Assembly (NCBI GenBank): GCA_913064995.1
Contig: CAJYBL010000003.1
Location: 1 to 34,296, forward strand
Length of the DNA: 34,296 bases
Reading direction: 5' to 3'
Source of the DNA: an uncultured Alphaproteobacteria bacterium
GTDB taxonomy: Bacteria; Pseudomonadota; Alphaproteobacteria; Puniceispirillales; Puniceispirillaceae
Shown here: piece after piece, positions 8,723 through 19,100 of the stretch
How the letters are laid out: each line of letters starts with the position of its first letter
How positions within the stretch are numbered: the stretch's first letter is position 1
Made by a program: the position numbers and the translations under genes
Notes under the pieces: model-generated
The model's input: only the letters and a program-made list of their open reading frames with translations
Database searches by the model: none
Told to the model about the DNA's origin: nothing

Positions 8723-10270
8723 ATGCCAGAATCAAATCACAACGCTGCGCATTATTTTATCGAAACACACCTCGCAGCTGGTCGGGGCGAGAATATAGCC
8801 TTTATTGAATCTACCAGCGGCAAGCGTATTAGCTATGGCACATTATCAGCCAATAGCGGCAAAGTTGCTGGTGCGTTAACTAAAGCCGGCATCAAGCGTG
8901 AAGAACGCGCTGCTATTTTGATGCTGGATTCTATTGATTGTGTTGAAGTTTTCTGGGGCTGTTTAAAGGCCGGCGTGATCGCCGTGCCAATTAATACGCT
9001 CCTGGCCAGTGCCGTCTATGAAACAATCCTTGGTGATTGCCGCGCGAGCTGCCTTTTTGTGTCAGCCGCCTTGCTGGAAGTGGTGAAACCAGTTTTGGCC
9101 AAAAACAGCCACATACGCAAAGTAATTGTGGTAGGTGATCACGTGCTAAAGGATGGATTTGAGAGCTATGAGAGCTTTACCCATGGGGCGCATGAACAGG
9201 AAGCTGTGTTGGTTAGCGCTGACGAGCCAGCCTTCTGGCTATACTCATCCGGATCAACCGGCCAGCCAAAAGGTGTTCGGCATGTTCATGGTAACCTTCA
9301 AGCCACATCAGACACCTACGGCGCCAAAATCCTGGGCTTAATTCAAAGTGACGTTGTATTTTCCGCTGCAAAATTGTTCTTTGCATATGGTCTCGGCAAT
9401 GCCATGACCTTTCCAATGGCAGTTGGCGCAACCACAATCTTGTTTGATGGGCGCCCAACTCCACCTGCGGTAATGGAGATTTTTGCTGGAAACCCAGCCC
9501 CAACAATCTTCTGCGGCGTGCCAACACTGTTTGGCGCAATGCTTGTGCATTGTGATCCGGTGGAGAAGCCAGAACATCAACTACGATTATGCATTTCCGC
9601 TGGCGAGGCCCTGCCTGAAGAAATTGGCAAAAAATGGGAGCAAAAATTTGGTACCGAGATTTTGGATGGGGTTGGGTCAACCGAAATGTTACATATCTTT
9701 TTATCAAACCGACCAGGCGATGTTGTTTATGGCACATCAGGGGTGGCTGTACCGGGCTATGAATTGCGCCTTGTAGATGAGGCCAATAGAGATGTTGGGA
9801 TTGGCGAAATAGGCGAACTTTTGGTGTGCGGCGACTCCGCAGCCGAAGGCTATTGGAACCAACGAGCAAAAAGCCGCGCCACTTTTGAGGGCCGGTGGAC
9901 CCGCACAGGCGACAAATATGAGATTAATGCAAAAGGTCGCTATATCTATTGTGGCCGCACCGATGACATGTTCAAGGTGTCTGGTATCTGGGTATCACCT
10001 TTTGAAGTCGAACAAGCTCTTTTAACCCACCCCGCTATCCTTGAAGCCGCCGTGGTTGCCGCGATTGATGACGATAAATTATTAAAGCCAAAAGCCTATA
10101 TCGTGCTCCGAAATAGCGCTAGCTCTGATGGGCTGGAGAATAGCATAAAGACCCATGTGAAAGAACAGGTTGGTAAATGGAAATATCCACGCTGGATTGA
10201 GGTGATGGAAGAATTGCCAAAAACCGCAACTGGCAAAATTCAACGCTTTAAATTGCGGTCGCAAAACTAA
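8723..10270 (+). CDS. bclA: Benzoate-CoA ligase
   Basis: 515 residues, the usual size for BadA/BclA-type ligases. The adenylation P-loop is SSGSTGQPKG from residue 175, followed by the benzoate-ligase hallmark FSAAKLFFAYGLGNAMTF, GSTEMLHIF near 320, TGDKYE, and the C-terminal catalytic lysine in TATGKIQRFK. Residues expected to line the ring pocket (Ala221, Tyr222, His324, Ile325) match what I recall of characterised benzoate-CoA ligases. It makes benzoyl-CoA from benzoate, ATP and CoA in the cytoplasm, the entry step for BoxAB/BoxC. Its TAA overlaps the ATG of the next hydrolase (TAATG), so the two are translationally coupled. Confidence 0.9.
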   Translation: MPESNHNAAHYFIETHLAAGRGENIAFIESTSGKRISYGTLSANSGKVAGALTKAGIKREERAAILMLDSIDCVEVFWGCLKAGVIAVPINTLLASAVYETILGDCRASCLFVSAALLEVVKPVLAKNSHIRKVIVVGDHVLKDGFESYESFTHGAHEQEAVLVSADEPAFWLYSSGSTGQPKGVRHVHGNLQATSDTYGAKILGLIQSDVVFSAAKLFFAYGLGNAMTFPMAVGATTILFDGRPTPPAVMEIFAGNPAPTIFCGVPTLFGAMLVHCDPVEKPEHQLRLCISAGEALPEEIGKKWEQKFGTEILDGVGSTEMLHIFLSNRPGDVVYGTSGVAVPGYELRLVDEANRDVGIGEIGELLVCGDSAAEGYWNQRAKSRATFEGRWTRTGDKYEINAKGRYIYCGRTDDMFKVSGIWVSPFEVEQALLTHPAILEAAVVAAIDDDKLLKPKAYIVLRNSASSDGLENSIKTHVKEQVGKWKYPRWIEVMEELPKTATGKIQRFKLRSQN

Positions 10271-11082
10271 TGTCAGATTTTATTTGGTCAGAAGATCCGG
10301 TCATTCAGCTAAAATCTAACGGCAAATCATTGGAATATAGCTGTTTTGGGCCAAGCCCAGATCAAGCACCGACAATCCTTTTACTTCATGAGGGGCTTGG
10401 ATGTGTTGCGCTTTGGCGCGATTTTCCAGCAAAACTAGCAAAGGCCAGCGGGTTCGGTGTCATGGCTTATTCACGTGCTGGCTATGGCCAGTCAGACCCA
10501 GCAGACCTACCCCGACCACTTGATTATATGACAAGAGAAGCCGTTGACTCTCTCCCACAATTAATCGCTGCTGCTGGATTGCAGCAAATTATATTGCTTG
10601 GACATAGTGATGGGGCCAGCATTGCCGCCATATATGCTGGTAGTGTTGAAGACCACAGGGTACGCGGGCTAATCCTTATGGCGCCACATTTTTTTACTGA
10701 AGTCATGGGGCTTGCATCAATTGCCGAGGCCAAAGTGGCTTATGAAAACACCAACCTTTCAGCCCGTATGAGCAAATATCACAACAATCCAGATAACGCT
10801 TTTTATGGCTGGAATGACAGCTGGCTACATGCAGACTTTAAAGAATGGAATATTACAGATGTGATTGATTATATTCGGGTTCCGGTTCTGGCGATTCAAG
10901 GGCGTGAGGATCAATATGGAACCACCGCTCAGATTGAAGCTTTAAAGGCTCAACTTTATGCCCCTTTGGAAACAGTATTATTGGAAGATTGCCGGCACTC
11001 ACCCTTTTTGGAACAGCCTGATCTGACCTTGCGTTCCATCACCAAGTTCTGCACAAGGCTACATGCTATCGACACTGCATAA
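10270..11082 (+). CDS. Alpha/beta hydrolase coupled to the ligase
   Basis: 270 residues. Triad candidates are Ser113 in LLGHSDGAS, Asp214 in GREDQYG and His243 in DCRHSPF, with the oxyanion strand LLLHEGLGC near residue 40. It overlaps the benzoate-CoA ligase by one base. Hydrolases of this kind often accompany aryl-CoA ligases and may act as benzoyl-CoA thioesterases that return CoA when ring oxidation lags; that role is inference from position. It is unlike the hydrolase at 773 outside the fold motifs. Downstream, 272 bases without a gene mark the end of this transcription unit. Confidence 0.85.
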   Translation: MSDFIWSEDPVIQLKSNGKSLEYSCFGPSPDQAPTILLLHEGLGCVALWRDFPAKLAKASGFGVMAYSRAGYGQSDPADLPRPLDYMTREAVDSLPQLIAAAGLQQIILLGHSDGASIAAIYAGSVEDHRVRGLILMAPHFFTEVMGLASIAEAKVAYENTNLSARMSKYHNNPDNAFYGWNDSWLHADFKEWNITDVIDYIRVPVLAIQGREDQYGTTAQIEALKAQLYAPLETVLLEDCRHSPFLEQPDLTLRSITKFCTRLHAIDTA

Positions 11083-11354
11083 TCCCCAATCCGATGAATC
11101 CGCATAAGCAGCAGGCCAGCTTGAGGACTATGCTGCGCAATGAATAATTTGACTGGTGGTTGTATAAGAATAATGGAAATCGATAATTCAGATGTAACAA
11201 TTTTGCTAGGCGGATTAATTGATAGATTGACAAATGCTTAAGGGGTTATTGTTCTGTGTTATCCAACAAAGTAATTATTGCCTAACATGCAAACCGAATT
11301 TCTGAAGGTTTTGAATTGCGACAAGCTGCCCTTTATGACCTTAAGGAGATAAGA
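11083..11354 (+). promoter_or_regulatory. Leader of the ACP/ligase/PKS operon
   Basis: These 272 non-coding bases precede the ACP gene. A TTGACA hexamer occurs at 11227-11232, but no good -10 sits at the right distance, so the promoter is unresolved. A dyad TTGTT (11249-11253) - 11 bases - AACAA (11265-11269) includes ATCCAACAAA (11261-11270), which is repeated within a larger dyad upstream of boxC. A GCAGCA/TGCTGC pair (11108-11113, 11131-11136) could be a weak hairpin after the hydrolase gene, without a following T-run. TAAGGAG (11342-11348) is the ACP ribosome site. Confidence 0.4.
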
Positions 11355-11597
11355 ATGGATATACGAAATGTTATTCAAAGCCAACTTAAACGAGTGGTTG
11401 CTGAACATTCACCAATGCCTTTCCCAGAGAATATAGAAGATGATGACGAGTTGGACCTCTTTGGCCTCGATTCATTGGCATTTATGGAATTACTTATTGG
11501 TGTCGAAAAAGAGTTGGGTTACATCCCGCGGACAATTCTTGAGGGCGACCTCTATCCAGAAACTTTTGGCGAGTTGATCTCAGCCTATGACGCTTAA
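11355..11597 (+). CDS. Free-standing acyl carrier protein
   Basis: 80 residues from ATG 11355, which has a strong TAAGGAG seven bases upstream; an in-frame TTG at 11316 lacks one. The phosphopantetheine site is the Ser in LFGLDSLAFMELL, in the correct position between helices I and II, and the protein is acidic as expected. It needs 4'-phosphopantetheinylation by a transferase not seen in the window. The adenylating enzyme begins five bases after its stop, and the PKS follows. This points to a loading carrier that receives an aryl or acyl adenylate and hands the starter to the KS. It is not a fatty-acid AcpP by context or sequence. Confidence 0.87.
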   Translation: MDIRNVIQSQLKRVVAEHSPMPFPENIEDDDELDLFGLDSLAFMELLIGVEKELGYIPRTILEGDLYPETFGELISAYDA

Positions 11598-11602
11598 GGA
11601 AC

Positions 11603-13156
11603 ATGATGAAAGCGGCAGACCTCCCAATATACTACAATATTTGTGAGATACTTGAGCATAATCTTGAGCATCGTGGAGATAAGATCGCGCTGTTTAGCGA
11701 GAACGGCTCCTTTACTTTTCGTGAGGTCTCAGAACAAGTAAACAGAGTAGGGAATGCCCTCATTCGATCAGGTGTACAGTTTGGCGAATGTGTTGCTATT
11801 TTATGTCCAGATCGGCCGGAATGGGTGAGCGTATTTTTTGCTACAGCCAAAATTGGTGGGGTTGCTCTTGGGCTGAACACGCTTCTTAAGACTGATGAAT
11901 ACGACTACATTCTCAAAGATGCACGTGTCAAAATCCTAGTGGTCCATGATAGTCTTAAAGCATTAGTTGAACCTATCATTAAAAAACATAACACCTTGAT
12001 TAAGGTTATTATCATTACAGATAATAAAAGCATGAAATGCACAACTTTTACTGACTGGATCGGCGGGGAAAAAAGTGAACTTGATTCAGCGACCACGCAT
12101 CGCGAGGATTTTTGCTCACTACACTATTCGAGTGGTACAACAGGTGTGCCAAAGGGTGTCTTGCACATGCACAAGGATTACCCTTTGATTGCGCAGTTAT
12201 CGGGTGTAAACCTATTCGGCATCACCGAGAATGATCGAACATTTTCAGTCGCTAAGCTATTCTTTGTCTATGGAATTGGCGGAAACCTGATCTTTCCGTG
12301 GTACGTGGGAGCAAGCTGCGTTCTCTATGCTGGACCACCCCGACAAGCAGCAGCGGTTCTTAAAGCGATCACCACTTTCAAACCCACTGTATTTGTCTCC
12401 GTCCCCACCATTTACAGCGCCATTCTTTCTTTACCCAATTTTTATAAACGCTACGATATTAGGTCGCTAAGGATGTGCATTTCTGCCGGCGAACCGTTGC
12501 CCTTGCAGACATGGAACACCTGGAGAGACACTACCGAGATTGAGATTCTTGATACGATCGGATGCACTGAAACATATCATACTTTTATGGCAAATAGGCC
12601 AGGAGAAGTGCGGCCAGGCAGCAGTGGCAAACCAATAAGAGGATATGATGTACGACTTGTAGACGATGAAGGTAAAGATGTTCAAGCAGGCGTGGTCGGC
12701 AACCTGATGGTTCGGGGAGAATCGACAGCTCTTTTTTACTTGCATCAGTCAGAAAAAACACGGCACTCATTTCGAGGTGAATGGCTGTTTACTGGCGATC
12801 AGTATTTGCAGGATAAGGATGGCTACTATTGGCATAAAGGGCGCGTAGATGACATGCTGAAGGTTGGTGGACTCTGGGTTTCGCCGATTGAAATTGAGGA
12901 AGTGCTGAGCGGGCATGACAGTGTTGCTGACTGCGCAGTTGTCGGACATTATGACAATGCCGGACTTTTAAAGCCCAAAGCTTTTGTTTGTCTGCGGAAT
13001 GGAGTCGAGCCTTCAGACGAGTTGTTCGAACAACTCGTCAAGCTATGCGCAAAAACTCTTGACGCCCACAAGCGCCCAAGATGGCTTGAGTTCAATAATG
13101 ATCTGCCACGCACCTCGACGGGCAAGTTACAGCGTTTCAAATTGCGAGAGCAATAA
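11603..13156 (+). CDS. Benzoate-ligase-like adenylating enzyme, probable aryl-ACP ligase for the PKS
   Basis: 517 residues. The P-loop is SSGTTGVPKG from residue 176, then SVAKLFFVYGIGG, GCTETYHTF, TGDQY, and the catalytic lysine in TSTGKLQRFK. It is clearly a paralogue of the benzoate-CoA ligase at 8723. Two ring-pocket positions differ: Ala to Val222 and Ile to Thr327, while Tyr223 and His326 are kept. Start ATG 11603 has TAAGGA very close; ATG 11606 has better spacing and may be used. It lies between the ACP and the PKS, with gaps of five and three bases. That suggests it adenylates benzoate or a substituted relative and loads it on the ACP; plain CoA ligase activity is the alternative. 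A perfect 24-base palindrome lies within codons 472-479. Confidence 0.85.
   Translation: MMKAADLPIYYNICEILEHNLEHRGDKIALFSENGSFTFREVSEQVNRVGNALIRSGVQFGECVAILCPDRPEWVSVFFATAKIGGVALGLNTLLKTDEYDYILKDARVKILVVHDSLKALVEPIIKKHNTLIKVIIITDNKSMKCTTFTDWIGGEKSELDSATTHREDFCSLHYSSGTTGVPKGVLHMHKDYPLIAQLSGVNLFGITENDRTFSVAKLFFVYGIGGNLIFPWYVGASCVLYAGPPRQAAAVLKAITTFKPTVFVSVPTIYSAILSLPNFYKRYDIRSLRMCISAGEPLPLQTWNTWRDTTEIEILDTIGCTETYHTFMANRPGEVRPGSSGKPIRGYDVRLVDDEGKDVQAGVVGNLMVRGESTALFYLHQSEKTRHSFRGEWLFTGDQYLQDKDGYYWHKGRVDDMLKVGGLWVSPIEIEEVLSGHDSVADCAVVGHYDNAGLLKPKAFVCLRNGVEPSDELFEQLVKLCAKTLDAHKRPRWLEFNNDLPRTSTGKLQRFKLREQ
13016..13039. repeat. Perfect 24-base palindrome inside the adenylating-enzyme gene
   Basis: The arm GACGAGTTGTTC (13016-13027) is followed directly by its exact reverse complement (13028-13039). 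The dyad is in codon phase and encodes DELFEQLV. It lies about 120 bases before the PKS start. Arms of 12 without mismatch are expected about 0.002 times by chance in this length, assuming even base composition. Confidence 0.9.
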
Positions 13157-13159
13157 CCT

Positions 13160-16100
13160 ATGGCTAAGGAAACACAGCAACATAAAAACCAGGCAAGAGC
13201 ACTCAAAGACGCAAATGCTGAAATAGCACGTTTACGCGCAAAGGTTTCCAAACAAGCTGATGGAAAAGGCTTACGGGAACCTATTGCGATAATTGGCATC
13301 GGCTGTCGTTTTCCCGGAGGCGTCCGCACGCCTCAGGACTTTTGGAGCCTGTTGAAATCAGGCCGCGACGTGTTGCGCGACATTCCAAGTGATCGTTGGG
13401 ACATCGATGAGCACTATAATCCAGCTGTGACTGTCCCCGGTAAAATATATGTTCGACAAGGTTATTACCTCGACAACATCGACCAATTTGATCCGCAGTT
13501 CTTTGGTTTATCCCCCCGTGAAGCAGAAAGCCTTGATCCACAACAACGTTTGGTCATGGAGGTCTGCTGGGAGACTTTAGAGCATGCTGGAATAGCACCC
13601 ACCTCACTCAAAGGTGGAAAAACTGGGGTTTTTGTCGGCCAATATTGGGATGATTATTCATCACAGCGGATCTATTGCACTGATAATCGTGACATTGATC
13701 GTTACGCCCAACTCAGTGCTCTTCGTGGTCTCACGGCAGGTCGAATCTGTCATATTTTAGACTCACACGGTCCAGCAATCCAGTTGGACACTGCGTGCTC
13801 ATCTTCGTCTCTTGCGGTACATTTGGCATGCCAATCCTTAAGAAGCGGTGAGAGCGACGTTGCGCTAGCAGGTGGCGTTAGCTTAATACTAGCGCCGGAG
13901 CATTTGATCGGCATCTGTCAGATGGCGGCGTTGTCGCCAGACGGGAGGTGCAAGACTTTTGATGCGCGCGCTGATGGGTTTGGACAGGGTGAAGGCTGCG
14001 GCATGATCGCATTGAAGCGGTTAGCCGATGCGCAAGCTGATGGAGACAATGTGCTTGCCGTCGTCCAAGGATCTGCAGCTAATCACGACGGTCAAGCCCG
14101 CACCGTGACGACACCAAGCGGGCCAGCCCAACGCGCTATGTTGAGGGATGCACTCAAGGATGCAGGAATAGAACCACATCAGGTTGATTTCATTGAAACT
14201 CATGGCACGGGGACGCCACTTGGTGATCCGATTGAGGTCAGCGCAATTGGACGAGTGTTTTGTGAAGGCCGAGAAAATGCGCTTTATTTAGGAGCAGTTA
14301 AGGCCAATGTCGGACATCTTGACTCCGCTGCTGGAATCGCAGGTTTAATTAAAGTTGTATTATCACTACAACATAAAACCATACCGCTACATCGCAATTT
14401 TTCTGAACCTAACAGGCATATCCCATGGGATGATTGGCCCATAAAGATTCCATTAGAAAACACCGCTTGGGAGGGCAAAGAACGCTTTGCTGGAATTAGT
14501 GCGTTTGGAATGAGTGGCACGAATGTTCACATAATTGTTGGGGAAACTCCAGAGCCAAGCATGCCCAATGAAGAGCAGCGCTCAACCTCTAAAACGAAAC
14601 AGCTGTTTACGGTTTCTGCTCGTACAGAGGGAGCTTTGTCTGATCTTGCAAAACGTTATGCTGATATGCTGGGCGCTGAAGGGAGTTTGGAAGAAGTGAA
14701 CGTTGCGAGCCTCTGTTATTCAGCGGCCACTGGGCGATCTCATTTTTCTTACCGAGCTGCGTTTGCAGCAGACGATCCGTTGAAGCTCGCACATGCACTA
14801 AATGATTTTGCGGCTGGCAGAGCTACACCCGGCGCAATAACTGGGGTCGCCGGACGTCGGGCGCCTAAATTAGCTCTCCTTTTTACCGGCCAAGGTGCTC
14901 AATACATAGGGATGGGCAAAAAGCTCTATGAAGCTCACCCAATTTTCAAAGCGACACTTGACCGATGCGCCAAGCTTTTTGAAAGCCACCTAGAGCATCA
15001 CCTGCTCGAGGTTATGTGGACAAGTGAGACTTTGCATCAAACTGAATATACGCAACCTGCTCTTTTCGCGATCGAGTATTCACTTGCAAAGCTCTTTGAA
15101 GAATGGGGCATAGTACCCGATTTGCTTTTGGGGCATAGCATTGGTGAATATGCAGCTGCATGTGTTGCTGGCGTATTTACACTTGAGGATGCGGTTCGTA
15201 TGGTAGCTGCGCGGGGGCGTTTAATGCAGTCCTTGCCTATGGGCGGGAGAATGATAAGCGTAGTCATTGATGAGGTCTCCGCCAAAGCTGCTATCACCGA
15301 ATTTCCAACTGTTTCTATTGCTGCTGTAAACGCACCACAAAGTATTGTTCTTTCGGGTGAAGGCCAAGCAATTGATACGATTGTGGGCCGTTTAGACAGT
15401 CAAGGCATCAAAACAACTGAACTGAGCGTCAGCCATGCGTTTCACTCACCATTGATGGAACCGATCCTTAATGACTTTCGTATTATTGCGGAAAGCGTAG
15501 ATTTCAGCCCACCAAACATCACACTACTCTCTAATGTCACAGGCAAACCCTGGAATGATACTCAACTTTCGGCTGACTACTGGGTAGAACATCTACGGGC
15601 CACAGTTAGATTTGCAGCCGGTATTGATTATGCAAAGTTCAAGAAGTTTGAGGTGTTTGTAGAAATTGGTCCTAAACCAACTCTTCTTGGGTTAGGCCGT
15701 AACTGCGTTCCGCCTGAATTTGGTACGTGGCTACCTAGTTTGAAACCGAACTCCGAATGGTCAACGTTATTAGACTGCTTGCGACAACTTTATGTGATCG
15801 GTAGTGATATTAATTGGGAAAAAATTTTCACACTGTCTAAATTAAAACGCACTCAATTGCCAAACTACCCCTGGCAGTATCGCCGCTGCTGGACTGAAGT
15901 AGTTTCGAGTGGTAGGAGTGAGCCAAGACTTCATCCACTAATCCACCAAAGAATTGAAAATGCTAGCAAGAGTAGAATTTTTGAGTCGACCTTAAGTGCC
16001 AATAGTCCGGCTTATCTCAGTGATCATCGAGTTTTTGGCACTGTAGTTTTCCCTGCCAGTGCATTTTTTGAGATGGCGACAGCTGTTGCTAGTTTGATTT

Positions 16101-19100
16101 TTGAACAAGATGAGGTCACATTAAAAAATGTCACTATAGGTCATGCTTTAGTGCTATCTGACGAGCCAATTAAGGTGCAGACAATCGCCACACCAAACGG
16201 TCACCATTTCGATTTTGAAATTTTTAGCCGTTCTGCCAAAGACACCAAAGGGGAGTGGACTCGGCATACAGCAGGAACACTCGAACGCAGGCTCCCAAGC
16301 CCAGCGGCCTTCATCAATATCGACGAAGAATTAACGCATTTCACCCTGCCAGTGGACATAGATGAGCTCTCAGCGTGGTTTGAGGCTCGAGGCCTGGAGT
16401 ATTTGCCACGCTTTGAGGGAATCGAAGCTATATTTATGCAAAATAGAGAGCCTAATGATAAGTTTGGTAGCGCCATGGCACATATCAGGCTGCCAGTTGA
16501 GGCTATCTTGACTGGTGATACTTACCACCTGCACCCCGTAATTACCGACTCCAGCTTCAGGATTGCGGAAGCCATTTTTCAAGAAGAAGAAGCTAATCGG
16601 GTCTTCCTACCGTTTGGTGTATCAGGTGTCAGCTGTGACCACTCCACCACTGGATCGGTTTGGGTTAAAGTAACTGCGCGGCAAAAAGCCAAAAGTCGAG
16701 TTGTAGATCTACAACTCTTTGGTGAAACCGGCGAACGCGTTGCTACAATAGAGGGGCTAACAATGCGTCCCGTCCCCATTTCTAGTCTGAAAAATAGTAT
16801 AGCTGAATTTAATACAAAAAGCGCCGCATTTACTGATCTCTTGTATTATCCCGCATGGGAAGAGGTAGAATTATCTGAGCCCACTGCGGAGGCAGGAAAC
16901 TGGCTCTTATTGCCAGACAATGGTTACGTATCTGAGCCTCTCTTTTCAGCGCTAAAAGAAGCCGGGCACAAGGTGCATATTGCCACCTCAGCAGAAGCTG
17001 CATGTGAATTTTTAAGCTCAGAAAAAGCGCACGAACTAAATGGGGTTCTGCACCTTTGGGGAATGGACTTGAGCGCAGAAAATCCAGACGCCTCTCTTCT
17101 CGCAAGCTTAGTAGTCGTACAATCATGCATTGAAAATAATGTTTCTGTAAAAAACTGGTTTATAACAAAAGGAGCACAGGCAGTTGTCTCACACGACGCC
17201 GTATCGCCCTGGCAGAGCCAGTTTTGGGGCTTTGGACGAACATTGCAAGCCGAGAATCCGGGAGGGTTTGGTGGTTGTATCGACCTTGATCCAAATGGCA
17301 CCAAAACATTGAGCGGGCTCAAAATGCTTATCAGCGAACTATGTTGCACGAGTGGCGAGACAGAAATTGCTTTTCGTCAAGAGGCGAGGCACATTGGATA
17401 CCTCTCAAAATCAGGGCCTTTCAAAGGCCTGCAGCCTTCCTTGAAACTAGACCCAAATGCTTCTTACCTAATAACCGGTGGGCTAGGTTCACTCGGATTG
17501 CAAGTGGCAAAATACTTGGCAACTTGTGGCGCCCGTCACCTGGTTCTGACAGGTCGCAGTGGCGTTTCAACCGAATATCAACGTACTGCACTGCAAACTA
17601 TAAAGGCAGTCGGCGCTAAAGTTAAGGTCGTTTCCACGGACATCAGTAGCGCTGAAGGTGTCAAAAAGTTGCTAGCAACTCTGCCACGCCTGCAGGGGAT
17701 TGTTCATGCGGCAGGTGTTTTAGCTGATGGAATGTTAATGCAACAGAGCTCTGAAAGCTTTCAAAAAGTTGCTGGGCCAAAGGTTAGAGGCGCTTGGCAC
17801 TTGCACACGCAAACCCAAGATCGACCGCTAGACTTCTTTGTCCTTTTCTCTTCCGTTGCTAGTATTATTGGATCCCCGGGCCAATCAAATTACGCTGCTT
17901 CTAACGCTTTTATGGATGGATTAGCTCACTTTCGGAGAGAGCAAGGGTTGGCAGCAACCGCTGTAAATTGGGGGCCTTGGGCAGATGTTGGTATGGCCGC
18001 TTCTGATTTAGTAATGCAGCGTTTGATAAAAGATGGCTGGCAACCCATGAATGCTAGCGCGGGATGCGATTACATGGCACAACTTTTGACAGCACATGAT
18101 TTACCGCAGGCTGCCGTTTTGCCAGTTGACTGGAAGCAATTCGTCGCAAGCACCCCTGGAGCCAACCAATGGAGCTCATTAAAGCATTGCGTTCTTAAAG
18201 AGCAGGTAAGCCCGTTAGTTGATAATTCAGCAGAGGTCGCGGCACAGAATGTAAGAGATGCCGCACCTAATCAGCGCGTTGGCTTGATAAGCTCTTATCT
18301 TCTCAAACGTATCGCACAGACCTTGAGGGTTCCCGCTACTGACCTCGATGAACTTGCGAAACCTGGGGATTTAGGTGTCGATTCATTGAATGCCGTGGAG
18401 GTCCAAATTTGGGTCAAGAGTGATCTAAACGTAGAGCTCGGAGTTGAACAGCTTTTTACAACGTCAAGCATTAAAGATCTTGCCATTTCTATAGATCAAT
18501 TATTAAGGGGCGATCCGGGTGGAACTAAACTAGGGATAACGCCTTTATCTTCAAATCAAACTCGCTGGGTGATTTGCCCTCACCCTCGTCCAGCGGCGAA
18601 GCTTCAGCTCTTTTGTTTTCCATACGCTGGAGGAGGGGCATCCACATTTAAGGCATGGGGTGAGACATTTTCTGATCAAGTTGAACTTTGTCTCATTCAA
18701 ATGCCTGGACGTGAGGAGAGGCTCAGTGAACAATTGATTAAGGATATGCCACAGCTGGTCGACACCTTAGCGCAAGAGATCACGGCCTTTTCAAAAAAAC
18801 CATTCGCTTTTTTCGGTCACAGCATGGGTGCAATCGTGGCCTATGAAACAGCGCGGCGGCTAGAGTCTATGAGAGTTAGCCAACCGATACATCTATTCGT
18901 GTCAGCTCGAGCCGCTCCTCATTTGCAGGAAAATACTGATCTCCTCCGGTTTCTTGATGATGAGACTTTTGTCGATAGGTTACAGAAAACTTATGGTGCA
19001 GTCCCAGAGGCTATTCAAAAAAGTCCGGAGCTGAGAAAAATCTTTCTTCCTGTTCTTCGAGCCGATGTGGAGTTACTTGAAAAATATGAAGAGGTCTCCT

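Noticed and set aside
16760-17470. Possible enoylreductase domain between DH and KR of the PKS
   Set aside because: The stretch reads as the structural half of a KR; no separate NADPH-binding enoylreductase motif is visible and the length is too short for one.
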